From assembly GCA_001430745.1 (NCBI GenBank), contig KQ481938.1, positions 1,826,731-1,848,747 of the forward strand: DNA of 22,017 nucleotides, given 5' to 3'. Of the stretch, positions 8,975 through 18,729 are shown one piece after another. Below the pieces are notes generated by a model, which saw only the letters and a list, made by a program, of their open reading frames with translations, had not been told where the DNA came from and did not search any database. The DNA is from Auxenochlorella pyrenoidosa (taxonomy: Eukaryota; Chlorophyta; Trebouxiophyceae; Chlorellales; Chlorellaceae). The first letter of the stretch is position 1, and the number at the start of each line of letters is the position of its first letter. Position numbers and translations under genes: made by a program.

Positions 8975-11900
8975 ATGCTGGGCGTCGCTTCCCTGCGGCC
9001 AGCAGCTAGCTCTGCAGCATGCAGGCGGTCAGCAGCGGCCAGTAGACCGGCGCGGCTCTCGGTGCTGTCCCAGCAACGGCTGGATGGCACTAGCCTGCAG
9101 CTGCGGTCTCAACCGGCGCCATGCAGCAGGCGGCCACTTGGGCTTGGGCTCAGCCGCAGCAGCGAGCAGCCTGGCCTGGCCCGCGCGGCACCGCAGCAAG
9201 GGGCAGGTGGGTGCTCGTAGAGATCACCGGCGAGGGCAATGCGCTTCTCAGAGGGCCTCGCTGCCGCTGCCTGCCCAGGCCGCCGCCACCAAGCTGCCAG
9301 CTTGCTACCGCCGCTGCCTCCCTGCAGCTGTCGTGGCGTCTGCAGCAGAGGAGCCCAAGGAGGAGGGCGGCATGGGCAAGACCCTGACCCTGGGCCTGCT
9401 GTTCGGCCTGTGGTACCTGTTCAACATCCAGTTCAACATGCGAGTGCGGGGCGGGGCGGGGCGGCGCGGTGGTGGATTCTGGCAGCTGGCACTGGAGGGC
9501 CAAGCCTGCCTGCTGATGCATGCAGTTCTCCGACACCCTCGCTGCAGCGCATGTCAAGTTTTCCTGCCTGCCGCTTTGCGGGCCTAAATTCCCCAGACCG
9601 CCGTCTGCAACGCCCGGCGGGCCTGCTGTCGCGGTGGCGCCCACTTTTCTTGCCCAGGCCCCGCCCCCCCTTTTTGAGTGCAGCTTCAACAAGCAGGTGC
9701 TCAAGGCCTTCCCCTACCCCATCACCATCACGGCGCTGCAGTTTGCCATCGGCTCGCTGCTGGCCTGCACCATGTGGCTGCTGGGCCTGCACAAGAAGCC
9801 CGAGGGCGACGTTGTGGAGAACGTGGGTGCACGCCCGCATGGGCCCAGCCCCTCGTGCACGCTGCCCGCCTGCTGCGTGCGGTGCCGCCGTGCATCTGCC
9901 TTGCGGCAGCAGCAGCAGCAGCGCCGCGAGGCTCTGCAGTGGTGGGGTGGCGTGTGGCCCTGCCATCGGTGCATGACCCGCCCCGAGCGTGACCGGCCTC
10001 CCGCCCTGCGACATGCCCCTTTTCAGGCCAAGACGCTGTCCCCCCTGGCCGTGGTGCACACCCTGGGCAACGCGCTGACCAACATCTCGCTGGGCGCCGT
10101 GGCCGTCTCCTTCACCCACACCATCAAGGCGCTGGAGCCTATGTTCTCGGGTGGGGGCGGGTGCTGCCCCTAGCGTGGAGCGCGCCAGCGCGCCTCCGCG
10201 CGCAGGGCGGCAGAGCTGGCACCAGAGGGGAGCGCCTTGTGAGGGCGCATCTTGCCCTTTCACCCAACAAGCTGCTGCACCTGCCTGGCGTCGGGCCGAC
10301 CGGCCACGTGGCATGCCGCCGATGCCTTTGCCCCTCCCCCCGCCCGCCCCCGCGCAGTGCTGCTGTCCGCGATGTTCCTGGGCGAGAAGCCGACGCTGCC
10401 CGTGGTGGCGGCCCTGGTGCCCATCATCGGCGGCGTCGTGCTCGCCTCCACCTCTGAGCTGTCCTTCACCTGGAAGGGCTTCCTGTCGGGTGGGCGCGGG
10501 AGGGGGTGTTCTCGGGGCGGGGACAGCGGGCCGAGCGTGCTGGTGGTGCGCACTGCACAGGAGCAGCACCCCAGTAGGGTGCCAGGTGCTTCCGCTCGCT
10601 GCATGGCTGGTTGGCTCTGCAGTGGCCGTGCGAGCTGCTCGCAGGCGACCCCACGCCCGGCCCAACCCTTGCTCTTAGCTTGCTGGCACCCCAAGAGCCG
10701 CTCGTAGGCAACCCCACACTCGCCCGAACACTATACACCCGTGCTCCAACTCTGTCCCGTGCACCCTCTCACCCCCTCCCCCTGCAGCCATGGGCAGCAA
10801 CGTGACCTTCCAGTCGCGCAACGTGCTGAGCAAGAAGTTCATGACCAAGGGTGCGCGCGCCCGGCGGGGGTGGCGACAGCCTGCCCGAGGCGGCAGGTTT
10901 GGCGGCAGAGGTTTCGCTCATGCGCTCGTTGAATGACCTGTCTCCTGCCCCATGGCCCCCTCCGCCCACCGCCCACCAGTGACGCCACCCACCAGCACCC
11001 CGATCCCCCCCCACACCCACCCCCACCCCACCCACCCCCAACGCGCAGGCAAGGGCTCCATGGACTCGATCAACACCTTCTCCCTCATCACCATGGTCTC
11101 CTTCCTGCTGCTGGCCCCCATCGCGCTGCTCACCGAGGGCCTGGTCTTCACGCCCGAGGCCATGGCCGCCATGGGCATCGCGGGTGAGGCGGGGGCGGGC
11201 AAAGCGTGCTCACGCCAGTCAACGCAGGCGCACCGCAGCGCCGTCTGCCGGGCAGTGCCATGCTCGCAACGTGCAGGTGCTGCCGTTCGCCTCGCTGTGC
11301 CGGCGGCCCTTGCGCCCCCCCCCACCACCACCCCACCCCACCCCACCTCACCCCACCCCGGCACCTTGCACCTGCTTGCAGACCCCATGCTCGTGATGAA
11401 GCGCGCCTTCCTGGCCGGCATCTGCTTCCACGCCTACCAGCAGGTGGGGGGCTGGGGGCGGTGCTGGGGGAAGGGGCCGCACTGCCAGGGCCACAGCCCT
11501 CCCTTGGCACGCAGTATTGCCGATTCCATCCACGCTGTTGAGCGCGCTGCGTGGTATTGCTCCTCCCGCATGCCGGCTGCCCGCCTTTGCCTGATCCTCT
11601 TGCATGTAGTTCCCTTGGCGCGCACCCGCCTAGCTGCCCACTCGGCCGTGCGGCTCCTTGACTTCATGCTGCGCATGCTCCGATGCCGCTCCACCCCACC
11701 CCCACCCCGCCCCGCCCCGCAGGTGTCCTACATGATCCTGCAGCGCGTCTCCCCGGTGACCCACTCCATCGGCAACAGCGTGAAGCGCGTGGTGGTCATC
11801 GCCTCGTCCATCCTCGTCTTCCGCAACCCGGTGGGTGGGGGGGCGCCAAGGGGGCTGCAGCGGGGCGGCCAGGCCCATCGATGGCGCGCCGTTGCACCTC

Positions 11901-12279
11901 TAGGGGCGGACCGAACAGGCAGGCCGGCATCCCAGCTTTGCATCACCATCATTCAAGCGAGCCTGTCAGTCGTGTCGGCGGCCCTGTGGCCCAGCTGCGC
12001 GGCCTGCTCCCGTGCACCCACGGCCCTCCCTTGCCTCGTCCGCCCGCAACGCCCGCTGCAGGTGACCCAGCAGAACCTGATTGGTACCGCCATCGCGCTG
12101 GCGGGCGTGTTTGCGTACTCCCAGGTTGGTTAGACCGCTGCCGCGCCGCGCTTGCCTGGTCGTCTTGGTGTTGGCTCTGCCAGCTTGGCCTCCGGGGCTG
12201 TTACGAGTGTCTCTTGACCAAGACGGCCTTGACTGTCCTGCAGGTCAAGCGCATTAAGCCCAAGGCCAAGGCCGCGTAA
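8975..12279 (+). CDS. PPT: Plastid phosphoenolpyruvate/phosphate translocator
   Basis: Inner-envelope antiporter exchanging phosphoenolpyruvate for phosphate between cytosol and plastid. Eleven phase-consistent exons: 8975-9206, 9328-9439, 9684-9822, 10027-10150, 10358-10489, 10788-10850, 11049-11183, 11382-11443, 11723-11830, 12062-12124 and 12244-12279, giving 401 residues, close to plant PPT length. Residues 1 to about 80 are a Ser/Ala/Arg-rich transit peptide ([20 protein letters not shown]). The rest is a ten-helix drug/metabolite-transporter fold: [81 protein letters not shown] and [18 protein letters not shown]. Lys195 in [11 protein letters not shown] and Lys354-Arg355 in NSVKRVVV match the phosphate-contacting residues of this family. 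PPT rather than the triose- or glucose-phosphate carriers is chosen from [24 protein letters not shown] and the C-terminal VKRIKPKAK. Intron 2 has a GC donor. Confidence 0.94.
9440..9683 (+). other. GC-AG intron, PPT intron 2
   Basis: Exon 2 must end ...AACAT and exon 3 begin CTTCAAC to give the family-conserved FNIFNKQVLK. The donor is therefore GCGAGT rather than GT. The nearest GT donor (after CGA at 9443) puts exon 3 out of frame. The acceptor is GTGCAG. Confidence 0.8.
11004..11041 (+). repeat. CCCCA/CCCA-rich low-complexity tract in PPT intron 6
   Basis: Nearly uninterrupted C runs separated by single A, ending eight bases before exon 7. Similar tracts precede exon 8 (about 11314-11360) and exon 9 (about 11693-11720). 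They probably act as polypyrimidine tracts and are prone to slippage in sequencing. Confidence 0.7.
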
Positions 12280-13001
12280 GCCGGCTGTGCGCCATGGCCC
12301 CCGTCGCCACCCCCCCGGCAGTGTGGCTCCGCTGCCTCTGCACCCTTTCGGCTCGGCTGCCTGCCAACCACGACACTGGAGACGAGGCACTGAGCCTGGT
12401 GCATGACGTTCAGCGTGCGTGTTGCCTCTGCCCCTAAGAACTGAGTCACAGTCTCTGCAAAGGCTGTTGCAGCAGCGCTTTACCTCTGGTGCAGCGGTTG
12501 CTGTTATTCTGATTGGCAGCGTGCCCATCCCTCGCTCTGGTTTCCTGCCTTTTTTCTGCACCACAGCGCCCGTCTTTCAGTGCAACCTCCCAACTACTCT
12601 GCGTGGCGTTGTCCCTCTCTTCTGTTGCGCTCCACACTGCAGACTTGCATGCTGACGTGTTGCCTGCACTCCTCTTGCTCATGTGCTGTCGCTGCCCCAA
12701 TTCCCAGTATCTCTTTCCATGCACTGCTACTTCCCGCCCTGCCCCCCACCCCGTATCGACTGCATTTTACGAGTGTGACAACACCACTGACATGGCTGAA
12801 ACAGACGCAGCGCACAGGCACGGCCATGCACAGCGCGGCACGCCCGGCTGGCGCCGGATAGGCCAGCCCTATGCTGTAGCTGGCAGTGTTTTGCAACGTC
12901 CCACACAACTTATCCAGCATCCACCTATTGCTCAACGCCCTCACAGCCCTCCCCGCAACTCTCCAGCGCTTTTCGCCTCGCCACCACTCGGAGCAGGCAC
13001 C
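12280..13001. other. Intergenic region between PPT and the acidic protein gene
   Basis: These 722 bases hold the PPT 3' untranslated region and the promoter and leader of the next plus-strand gene. No TGTAA was found after the PPT stop, so the PPT polyadenylation signal is not identified. Around 12530-12730 the plus strand is pyrimidine-rich. No other feature was recognised. Confidence 0.5.
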
Positions 13002-14711
13002 ATGGCGGCCCCCAGCTCAAACATATTTGCAGCCCTTACTAAGACGAAGAGTAAGAAGGCCAAGGCGCCCAAGGAGGCAGGAGAGGAGCGGGAGTCCAAG
13101 GCCGACAAGCACGCAGAGCTCGAGGCGGCCATCTTCTCGCAGAGCGGCACTGGACTGAGCAACTGGGCGGACGATTCAGAGGACGAGGAGTGGGGGGCGC
13201 CTCACCCGGCGCACCAGCAGGAGGAGGGCTGGGAGGCGGTGAGTGGGGCCCCCGGGCGATGCTGATCGTGCATGCACCGATCCGGAGAGGACATGGCAGA
13301 TTCGTTGTCGCCTGGCAAGTCGCAGAGCACCTGCTCGCCACCTCGCATGCTGAACTCCTCCCCAACCCTGGCCTGCAGGCCAAGGGCGGCTTCAGCGCGG
13401 CAAACTATGGCTTCGATCAGGAGGAGGAGGAGGAGGAGCCCGAGACGGAGAGCGAGGACGAGGTGAGCCGCCGGCGCCGGGCGGGCGGGCAGTGCTGCCG
13501 TTCCGCGAATTGTCCGTCAGTTTGTGCATGCATGTGGTTCCGGCTCTTCGTGACAATTCACACAGATATGTACCAGTCGCAGGAGGCTCCCCAGACATGC
13601 ATCCCATCTTCATCTTCATGCATGATTAGTTGGCATGCTCCGCTGCACCCTCGTCTGCAGTCTGAGGTTGACATCGACATAGAGGCCGAGCTGGGCATTG
13701 AGCTGCCCAAGAGCGACGATGAGGCGGAGGAGAGTGATGATGATGATGAGGAGGAGGAGCAGGAGCAGCCGGCAGCGCAGGGCGACGCACAGCAGCAGGC
13801 GGAGCAGGCGGCCAAGGCGCTGCAGCAGCAGATGTCCAAGAAGGCAAGCAGGGGAGGGTAGTTGTTGCCACGGCCAGCAGAAGGGTGCCGGCCTGTTCCT
13901 CAAGTCACTGACCGCCGGGGCTGGTGCTTCGGTGAAAAGCAGCCTGTGCAAGGGATGCCTCGGGGCTGCCACACCCTGCGGCGCCGCGCTTGGCCCTGCA
14001 GACACCTTTGGCATGCTGCCCTCTGTTGCACTCGCCCTGCAGGAGCAGAAGAAGAAGGAGCTGGAGGACTTGGATGCCGTGCTTGCCGAGCTGGGCCTGG
14101 AGGCCAAGGCGGCGGAGCAGGCGGCAGCTGAGGCGCCCGCCGCCGCCGCATCCAGCAAGGCCGCCAAGCGCAAGGCGAAGAAGGCGGCTGGCGGACAGCC
14201 GGCAGCCGCGGCCAACGGCAGCTCCGAGAACAAGGTGGGGAGGGGGCCTGGCTGGTCGGGGCGGGTCGCGGTTTGTGCAAGCAGCGGCAGGGAACCGCAG
14301 GGTGGTTGCCGGGACCAGGATGAAGCCGCCCAGCGTTCATTAGTCACAGCTATGTCGAGAAGAGGGGTTGGGCGCTGCCAATAGCCTGGCTGCCTGACAG
14401 GTCAGGCCAAAGCCAGGCACAATCGGTGCTGCTTGCGCAAGCCACAGCCCCGACTGCATACTGCCTCGCCTTCCTGCTCACGGCAGGAGCCCGAGGCGGA
14501 GCCGGAGGAGGAGGGCAGCGCGGGCGGCCCTGCCATTGACGCCGAGGCCATCAAGGCCAAGAAGGCGGCGGCAGCAGCCAAGAAGAAGGCGGCTGCCAAG
14601 AAGACTGCCAGCGCGGCGGCGGCTGCGGCGGCCGCCGAGGCCGCCAAGGCGCGCGCCAAGGCGGCCAAGAAGCAGGACAAGTCGCGGTACAATGAGATGC
14701 CCACTCGCTGA
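13002..14711 (+). CDS. Acidic, lysine/alanine-rich protein of unknown function
   Basis: Five exons in phase 0, 13002-13238, 13379-13462, 13661-13843, 14043-14234 and 14487-14711, encode 306 residues. I do not recognise the family. The order is: a basic N-terminus (MAAPSSNIFAALTKTKSKKA); a charged helix ending in NWADDSEDEEWG; two acidic clusters (EEEEEEPETESEDE at about 94-107 and ESDDDDEEEEQEQ in exon 3); a probable coiled coil (AEQAAKALQQQ, KKKELEDLDAVLAELGLEAK); and a C-terminal half built of Ala/Lys repeats with the conserved-looking end KSRYNEMPTR. There is no signal peptide or membrane segment. Composition suggests a nuclear, nucleolar or translation-associated protein, but that is inference only. 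The ATG context ACCATGG is good. Intron 3 is GC-AG. The reading frame is well supported because all exons stay open and in phase. Confidence 0.8.
13844..14042 (+). other. GC-AG intron, intron 3 of the acidic protein gene
   Basis: Exon 3 ends MSKK at AAG|GCAAGC, a textbook GC donor, and exon 4 begins GAGCAGAAG after CCCTGCAG. The only nearby GT donor (GTAGTT, 13858) would shift exon 4 out of the frame that encodes KKKELEDLDAVLAEL. Confidence 0.8.
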
Positions 14712-15365
14712 GCTGGCAGCGCATGCTGAGCTGGCAGCTGAGCTGGTAGGCATTTCTCTCTACGCCTCGAGTCTCGCTGCTGGTGGTGCTTGTGCGCAGC
14801 ACAGCTGCCCCCAGCTCCCAGTCTGTTGCCACGCTGGCCCGGTGCAGCATGCGCCCGGCCTGCCTGGGCTTTACTTCCCCCTATTTTTCTGCTTCAAGCG
14901 CTGGCCCCGCATTTGGGCTGCGTCCTAGCTGCTGTCCTTCGTCTGGGCTCGTCGTAGTGCAGGGAGCTCCTGCCTGCACGCCGCCCGTCTAGCTCATGCA
15001 CTGTCCCTGCTTGCTGTCACACTGCATACGCTCCCCGCTCTGCCATCACATCCCCCTTGTTTGTGCTCGCTCCGCATCTGTGTCTCCCGCTGCTGCCTGC
15101 TGCTCTCCTCGCCGCTCTGCTCTGCGCTGCACACCGCACGCTGACGCGCCAGTTTTCCCTCCCTCACACCGTCTTCCCCTCCTGCCCCAGCCGGGCCTGC
15201 CGCTCGTCAGGCTCCGCCCTGCCTCTTAACCCTCAACTCCCCTGCTGCCCCTGCGCTTTTCAGCCCGGTGCTGCTGCCCGCCCGCCGCCGCCATCCTGCC
15301 TAGCCTTGCGCTGTGAGGCCAGCCCCCGCGACGCCACCAAGAGATGTGACGAGAAGCAGCACCGC

Positions 15366-15370
15366 TGTAA
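15366..15370 (+). terminator. Putative polyadenylation signal TGTAA of the acidic protein gene
   Basis: TGTAA 655 bases after the stop at 14711, in CGCTGTAACG. It is the first TGTAA on this strand after the stop, implying a long 3' untranslated region. Confidence 0.55.
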
Positions 15371-15396
15371 CGACACTTGCAGACAGCGATGCTTGC

Positions 15397-15401
15397 TTAC
15401 A
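15397..15401 (-). terminator. Putative polyadenylation signal TGTAA of cytochrome b5
   Basis: TTACA on the plus strand reads TGTAA on the minus strand, 382 bases past the cytochrome b5 stop. It faces the plus-strand signal at 15366-15370. Confidence 0.55.
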
Positions 15402-15782
15402 ATGGACTGGGCTCGCAGAGGCTGTAGGAATGAGGATATGCACAAAAGAGAAAGGAAGTAGCAAGGCTAGAGCAGCAAAAAAGGACGTGGAGCAGCGCAG
15501 GCAGAGCGGCTAGAAGGGGGCCAAGCAGCAGGTGGCACACGCGGGCCACCAGCCATCAGCCCGACAGGGGGCAGCAAGGAGCAAGATGGTCAGGCAGTCA
15601 TGAAATGGGCGTAAATTTGTGAGGTAGCATCAGCGATTGGGGTACATTCCTTGCGTGCGGGTTGCGCCAAGCCAGTGCAGGGGGCGGGGCTGCAAGGCCA
15701 GGCCTGCCGGCAACCCGGCCAGCCAACGGCAACAGAGGTAGCGATGCTGCAGCAGTCAGGTGTGCTCAGGCGGCGATGCGGC

Positions 15783-16495
15783 CTACGCCTTGCCCTGCTG
15801 CAGCTGCATGTAGTAAACCGCCGCCAGCACAATGAGCAGGGGCAGCAGCGCCTTGATGAGCGAGCCCAGGCCGCTGCTGCCCGGCGCTGCTGCTGCTGCA
15901 GGTGCCGCACGCTTGGGGGCCTTCTTGGGGGGGGCGCCGCCCTGCATGCAGAAGCGGGGATCAGCCAATGTTACACACTAAGGGTGCGGCTGCGCAGGCA
16001 GCGCTGGCACAAGGCGCGAAGCAGCTGGGAAGCAGAACAGGCAGCACAACCGGCAGTGCACGAGACATTGGCGCGGAAGTTTTGGCACACTGCAGAGTCA
16101 GAAAGACCCTCAGCCAAGAAACCATGCAGGTCAAACCAGGCCAGCTCACGGCAAAGTCGCCAATGTAATACTTGTCAAGCATCTCCTTGGCTGCACGGCT
16201 GTGACCAATCTCCTCAAACTCCTCGGTGGCATCCTTGCCTGCACACAGGGGGCAAGCACAGGCAGGTGGTCACCTGGCGGCGGCGGCGGCACGGCGACGG
16301 CGGCTGTGGGCGGGGCCGCGGCCTGCAGCGGCTCTCGGCGCACTCACCAGAGTTGCTGACCATCGTGTCAAAGCCTCCAGGGTGCTCGTCCAGGAAAGGT
16401 GTCACATCATACACCTTGCCGTCGATGATCAGCCAGCAGTCCTTGTCGTCGCAGTGCTTGAGGCACTCCTCAATGGTGTAGGTCTTGGTGGTCAT
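15783..16495 (-). CDS. CYB5: Cytochrome b5, tail-anchored
   Basis: Small haem protein passing electrons to desaturases, hydroxylases and P450 enzymes on the ER face. Three exons, 16495-16348, 16238-16150 and 15941-15783, encode 131 residues, a normal length. The haem domain spans residues 1-79: MTTKTYTIEE, WLIIDGKVYDVTPFLDEHPGG with the first haem histidine at 38, EEFEEIGHSRAAKEML with the second at 62, and DKYYIGDFA. A Lys/Pro/Ala linker follows (PPKKAPKRAAPAAAAAP). A C-terminal hydrophobic anchor (LIKALLPLLIVLAAVYYM) is followed by QLQQGKA. The short polar tail fits ER or outer-mitochondrial tail anchoring; which one cannot be decided here. There is no desaturase or reductase fusion. It is divergent from the MED27-like gene. 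Confidence 0.95.
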
Positions 16496-16793
16496 GCCGT
16501 CGAGCTGGGTGGCCAGGGGTGGGCAAGGGAAGGGGCGGCGAGGTGGGGCGAGCGGTGGGGCGGGTTAAAGGGCGAGTTCGATGCCAAATGTGGTGGGGAA
16601 GTGGTGCGGCGATCGATAGGGTGCTGCATTCCAAGCGGCAGGGCTCACTCAAAACATGGACACGTAGCTCTGCATGAGGTTTGCTGGCCGGCGCAGCGTT
16701 TCCAATTTCCGGCGATCCAAGTGCTGACAGGTCCGATCGCTATCACAGATTGCAGCCGTGGATTGGCGCCAGACTTTTTTCTGAAGACTCACG
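16496..16793. promoter_or_regulatory. Divergent promoter between cytochrome b5 (-) and the MED27-like gene (+)
   Basis: The two start codons are 298 bases apart on opposite strands, so both core promoters and both 5' leaders lie here. No TATA box was seen on either strand. The inference depends on the MED27 start chosen at 16794; if that first exon is wrong, the shared region becomes about 570 bases. Confidence 0.5.
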
Positions 16794-18307
16794 ATGTCCT
16801 CTGCTACAGACACCGCTCGCCTGTTAGGACTTGTTCAGGATGCACAGCACAAGGTGCGCGACAGCGCCACCCCGATTCAAATGGCGCTGGTTTGCCAGGG
16901 CTGAACCGCCCGCTGGTTGCGGCGGCCGCCTGCTGCTGCCCGTCCGTAGCTTCTCCTGCGCCAGTGGCAGGGCCCTCCACGCAATGCGCCCTCTCCTCCG
17001 CATGCACTGGTCATATCCTACATGCGCTGCCTGCTCACATGCTGCCGTGATCTTTCAACCAAATGCAGCTCTCCCAGCTGGAGGCCACGGCACGAGGCCT
17101 CCTCGAGGAGTTGTCTGCCTCTGGGGCATCCGCCACGCCGCGCCTGCGAGAGCTGCTGGCTGCCGGGAACCAGCTGGTGGCGGAAGTGCGGGTGCGATGC
17201 AGGCTGCCCAGCGGGGCCAACTGGCTCGCCTGCACCGTTCACCCGTCAACCTTGCCATGCCTGCGTCGCTGCCAACGGCAAGTTGGGCTCGTGCACCTGT
17301 GCTGCCGCATCCTTGCCCCAGCCGCCAACTTGCTGCCCTGGCTTGTTTCCCGGTGATGCAGGCCGCGGGCAGCGAGCTGACGCCATGCCTGCCTGCAGGC
17401 TCAGCGCTGCCGGCAGCGCCCAACCACGCAGTCGTTGGTGCGTCATCAGGCCTTGTCCCTGGTGCCGGCCGCCATTCTTGCTCGAGTGCTGCATTCTTAC
17501 AGCGCCACCACATGCAGGGCAGCCGCACTTTTCTGCATCTCGGAAGCCATGTTGCAGTTCTGTCGATGCTTTTAACAAAAGAGTTGCGCCTGTTTGGCAC
17601 CCCATGCATGCGCAGAAGCTGTGTGGGCACGGCAGCAGCAGCCCGAGCGGCAGCCACCCACTGTGCCAACCCCCGTCGCCCATCCAGCAGCCTCCCTTCA
17701 AGAACTCGCTGCCAGCCTGGGCGCCCTGCCCGGCTGCCGCGTGCAGCTCCTGCGGGGCCGCACGCCAGCTGGGCAGCCGAAGGAGGCCACGGCAGCGCTG
17801 CTGCGCTGCGGCCGCGCCTTTGCTGCGGTTGTGCACCTGCAGCAGGCTGGGGGGCTGGCGCCTCTGCGCGTGGGAGTCATGTCCGCAGCAGAGGCCGACA
17901 ACGCGCTCTCTGATGGCGACAGCGGCGGCAGCAGCCACAGCAGCGGCGCAGGCCTGCTGGGTGCCTCGCCCCGCTGCCTGTGGGCCCCCTCTCAGCATGC
18001 CGTGTTCCAGCGGCTGTCGGATCACGCGGCCAGCGCGCTGGAGCACTTCCTGCAACAGGCACAGCAGGGGCAGGCGGCGGCGAGCCCACTGGAGATGCTG
18101 CTCCTGTGGCTGGCCACCTGTGGCGACCTCTTCGGCCAGCCAGGTGGCGGCACCGCTGGCGGCCTGCTGCCCGCAGACACGGCAGCAGCGGGGAGTGGCC
18201 TGCTGCCCCTGCGGCGGCCCTGCAAGCTGGGCTGGGAGCAGCTGTGGGCGGCAGCGCTCAACCCGCACCTGCGGCGCACAGAGCCTGCAGGCGAGGCGGG
18301 CGCTTGA
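16794..18307 (+). CDS. MED27: Probable Mediator complex subunit 27
   Basis: Likely tail-module Mediator subunit linking transcription factors to RNA polymerase II. Proposed exons 16794-16853, 17069-17191, 17362-17437 and 17688-18307 keep phase and give 292 residues. The N-terminal part is helical (ATDTARLLGLVQDAQHK, LSQLEATARGLLEELS, RLRELLAAGNQLVAEV), as expected for Mediator bundles. The C-terminal exon follows the plant MED27 pattern in order: RAFAAVVHLQQAGG, then QHAVFQRLSDHAASALEHFL, then LEMLLLWLATCGDLF, then GLLPLRRPC. At the place where the family normally has a CxxC zinc pair and a later His/Cys pair, this protein has GQPGGGTAGG and no matching residues. The family call is by remembered pattern, not alignment. 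The end of exon 2 could instead be 17185. The last exon is the most secure part. Confidence 0.6.
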
Positions 18308-18380
18308 ATGCCGCCTCAGTCTTCCCATGTGCAGTGTCCCCACCTGCCGCTGCCAAGCTGATGCGCTTGCATGCGCATGT

Positions 18381-18385
18381 TTACA
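18381..18385 (-). terminator. Putative polyadenylation signal TGTAA of the small gene at 18508
   Basis: TTACA on the plus strand is TGTAA on the minus strand, 123 bases beyond the stop at 18508. It lies inside the 200-base gap to the convergent MED27-like gene, so the 3' untranslated regions of the two genes probably overlap. No plus-strand TGTAA was found for MED27. Confidence 0.5.
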
Positions 18386-18507
18386 CTGGAAGACGCTGCT
18401 GGCACACAGAGCGCCTCCAGGGTGCAAGCTGCCCACAGCATGCACGACCACAAGGCACAGCAGCAGGGTAGCTGGGGGAGCGCGGCCGTCAGTGGCAGTC
18501 AGCCTGG

Positions 18508-18711
18508 TCAGCTGGCGTTGCCTTCTCCACCACTGCCGCCGGCTGGTTCGTCCTGCTGTGCCAGCATTTCCTCCAGCTGCTCGGGCGACAGCTCCCCTGC
18601 CTGCACCTTCTGGGCCGTGGCAGCATCAATCTGCAGCTCCCGCACGCCTCCGGATTTTCCATCCAGCATCACCACCGCCCAGTCGGCCTCGCTCACTTGC
18701 AGCAGCAGCAT
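18508..18711 (-). CDS. Small unrecognised protein, last exon
   Basis: The open frame encodes 67 residues if it starts at the ATG at 18711 (MLLLQVSEADWAVVML...). The pattern is a beta-like hydrophobic start (MLLLQV, WAVVMLD), GKSGGVRELQID, a helical acidic segment (AQKVQAGELSPEQLEEMLAQQ) and a Gly/Ser-rich tail. I do not recognise the family. The exon has a clean acceptor (CGTTGCAG) at its 5' end, 18729, so at least one upstream exon exists. The best donor is GTAAGT with the upstream exon ending at 19147, giving an intron of 417 bases. That upstream exon also reads in frame with no stop for more than 50 codons but has no ATG in frame, so the true start may lie further upstream. A TGTAA signal follows at 18381. 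Confidence 0.45.
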   Translation of the reverse strand: MLLLQVSEADWAVVMLDGKSGGVRELQIDAATAQKVQAGELSPEQLEEMLAQQDEPAGGSGGEGNAS

Positions 18712-18729
18712 GCTCTGCTGGTTGGCAGG

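Larger units (their letters stand above)
14712..15782. other. Convergent 3' intergenic region
   Basis: These 1071 bases separate the stop of the acidic protein gene (plus) from the stop of cytochrome b5 (minus). They probably hold two long 3' untranslated regions: about 660 bases on the plus side and about 390 on the minus side, each ending at a TGTAA motif. The plus strand is pyrimidine-rich between 14880 and 15300. No coding gene was recognised. Confidence 0.6.

Noticed and set aside
9433..10665. A 410-codon minus-strand open frame
   Set aside because: It is the antisense shadow of PPT exons and introns and has no domain.
13616..14347. A minus-strand frame with hydrophobic runs resembling membrane segments
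   Set aside because: It is antisense to Glu/Asp and Lys/Ala-rich codons, which read as Leu/Ser/Phe on the other strand.
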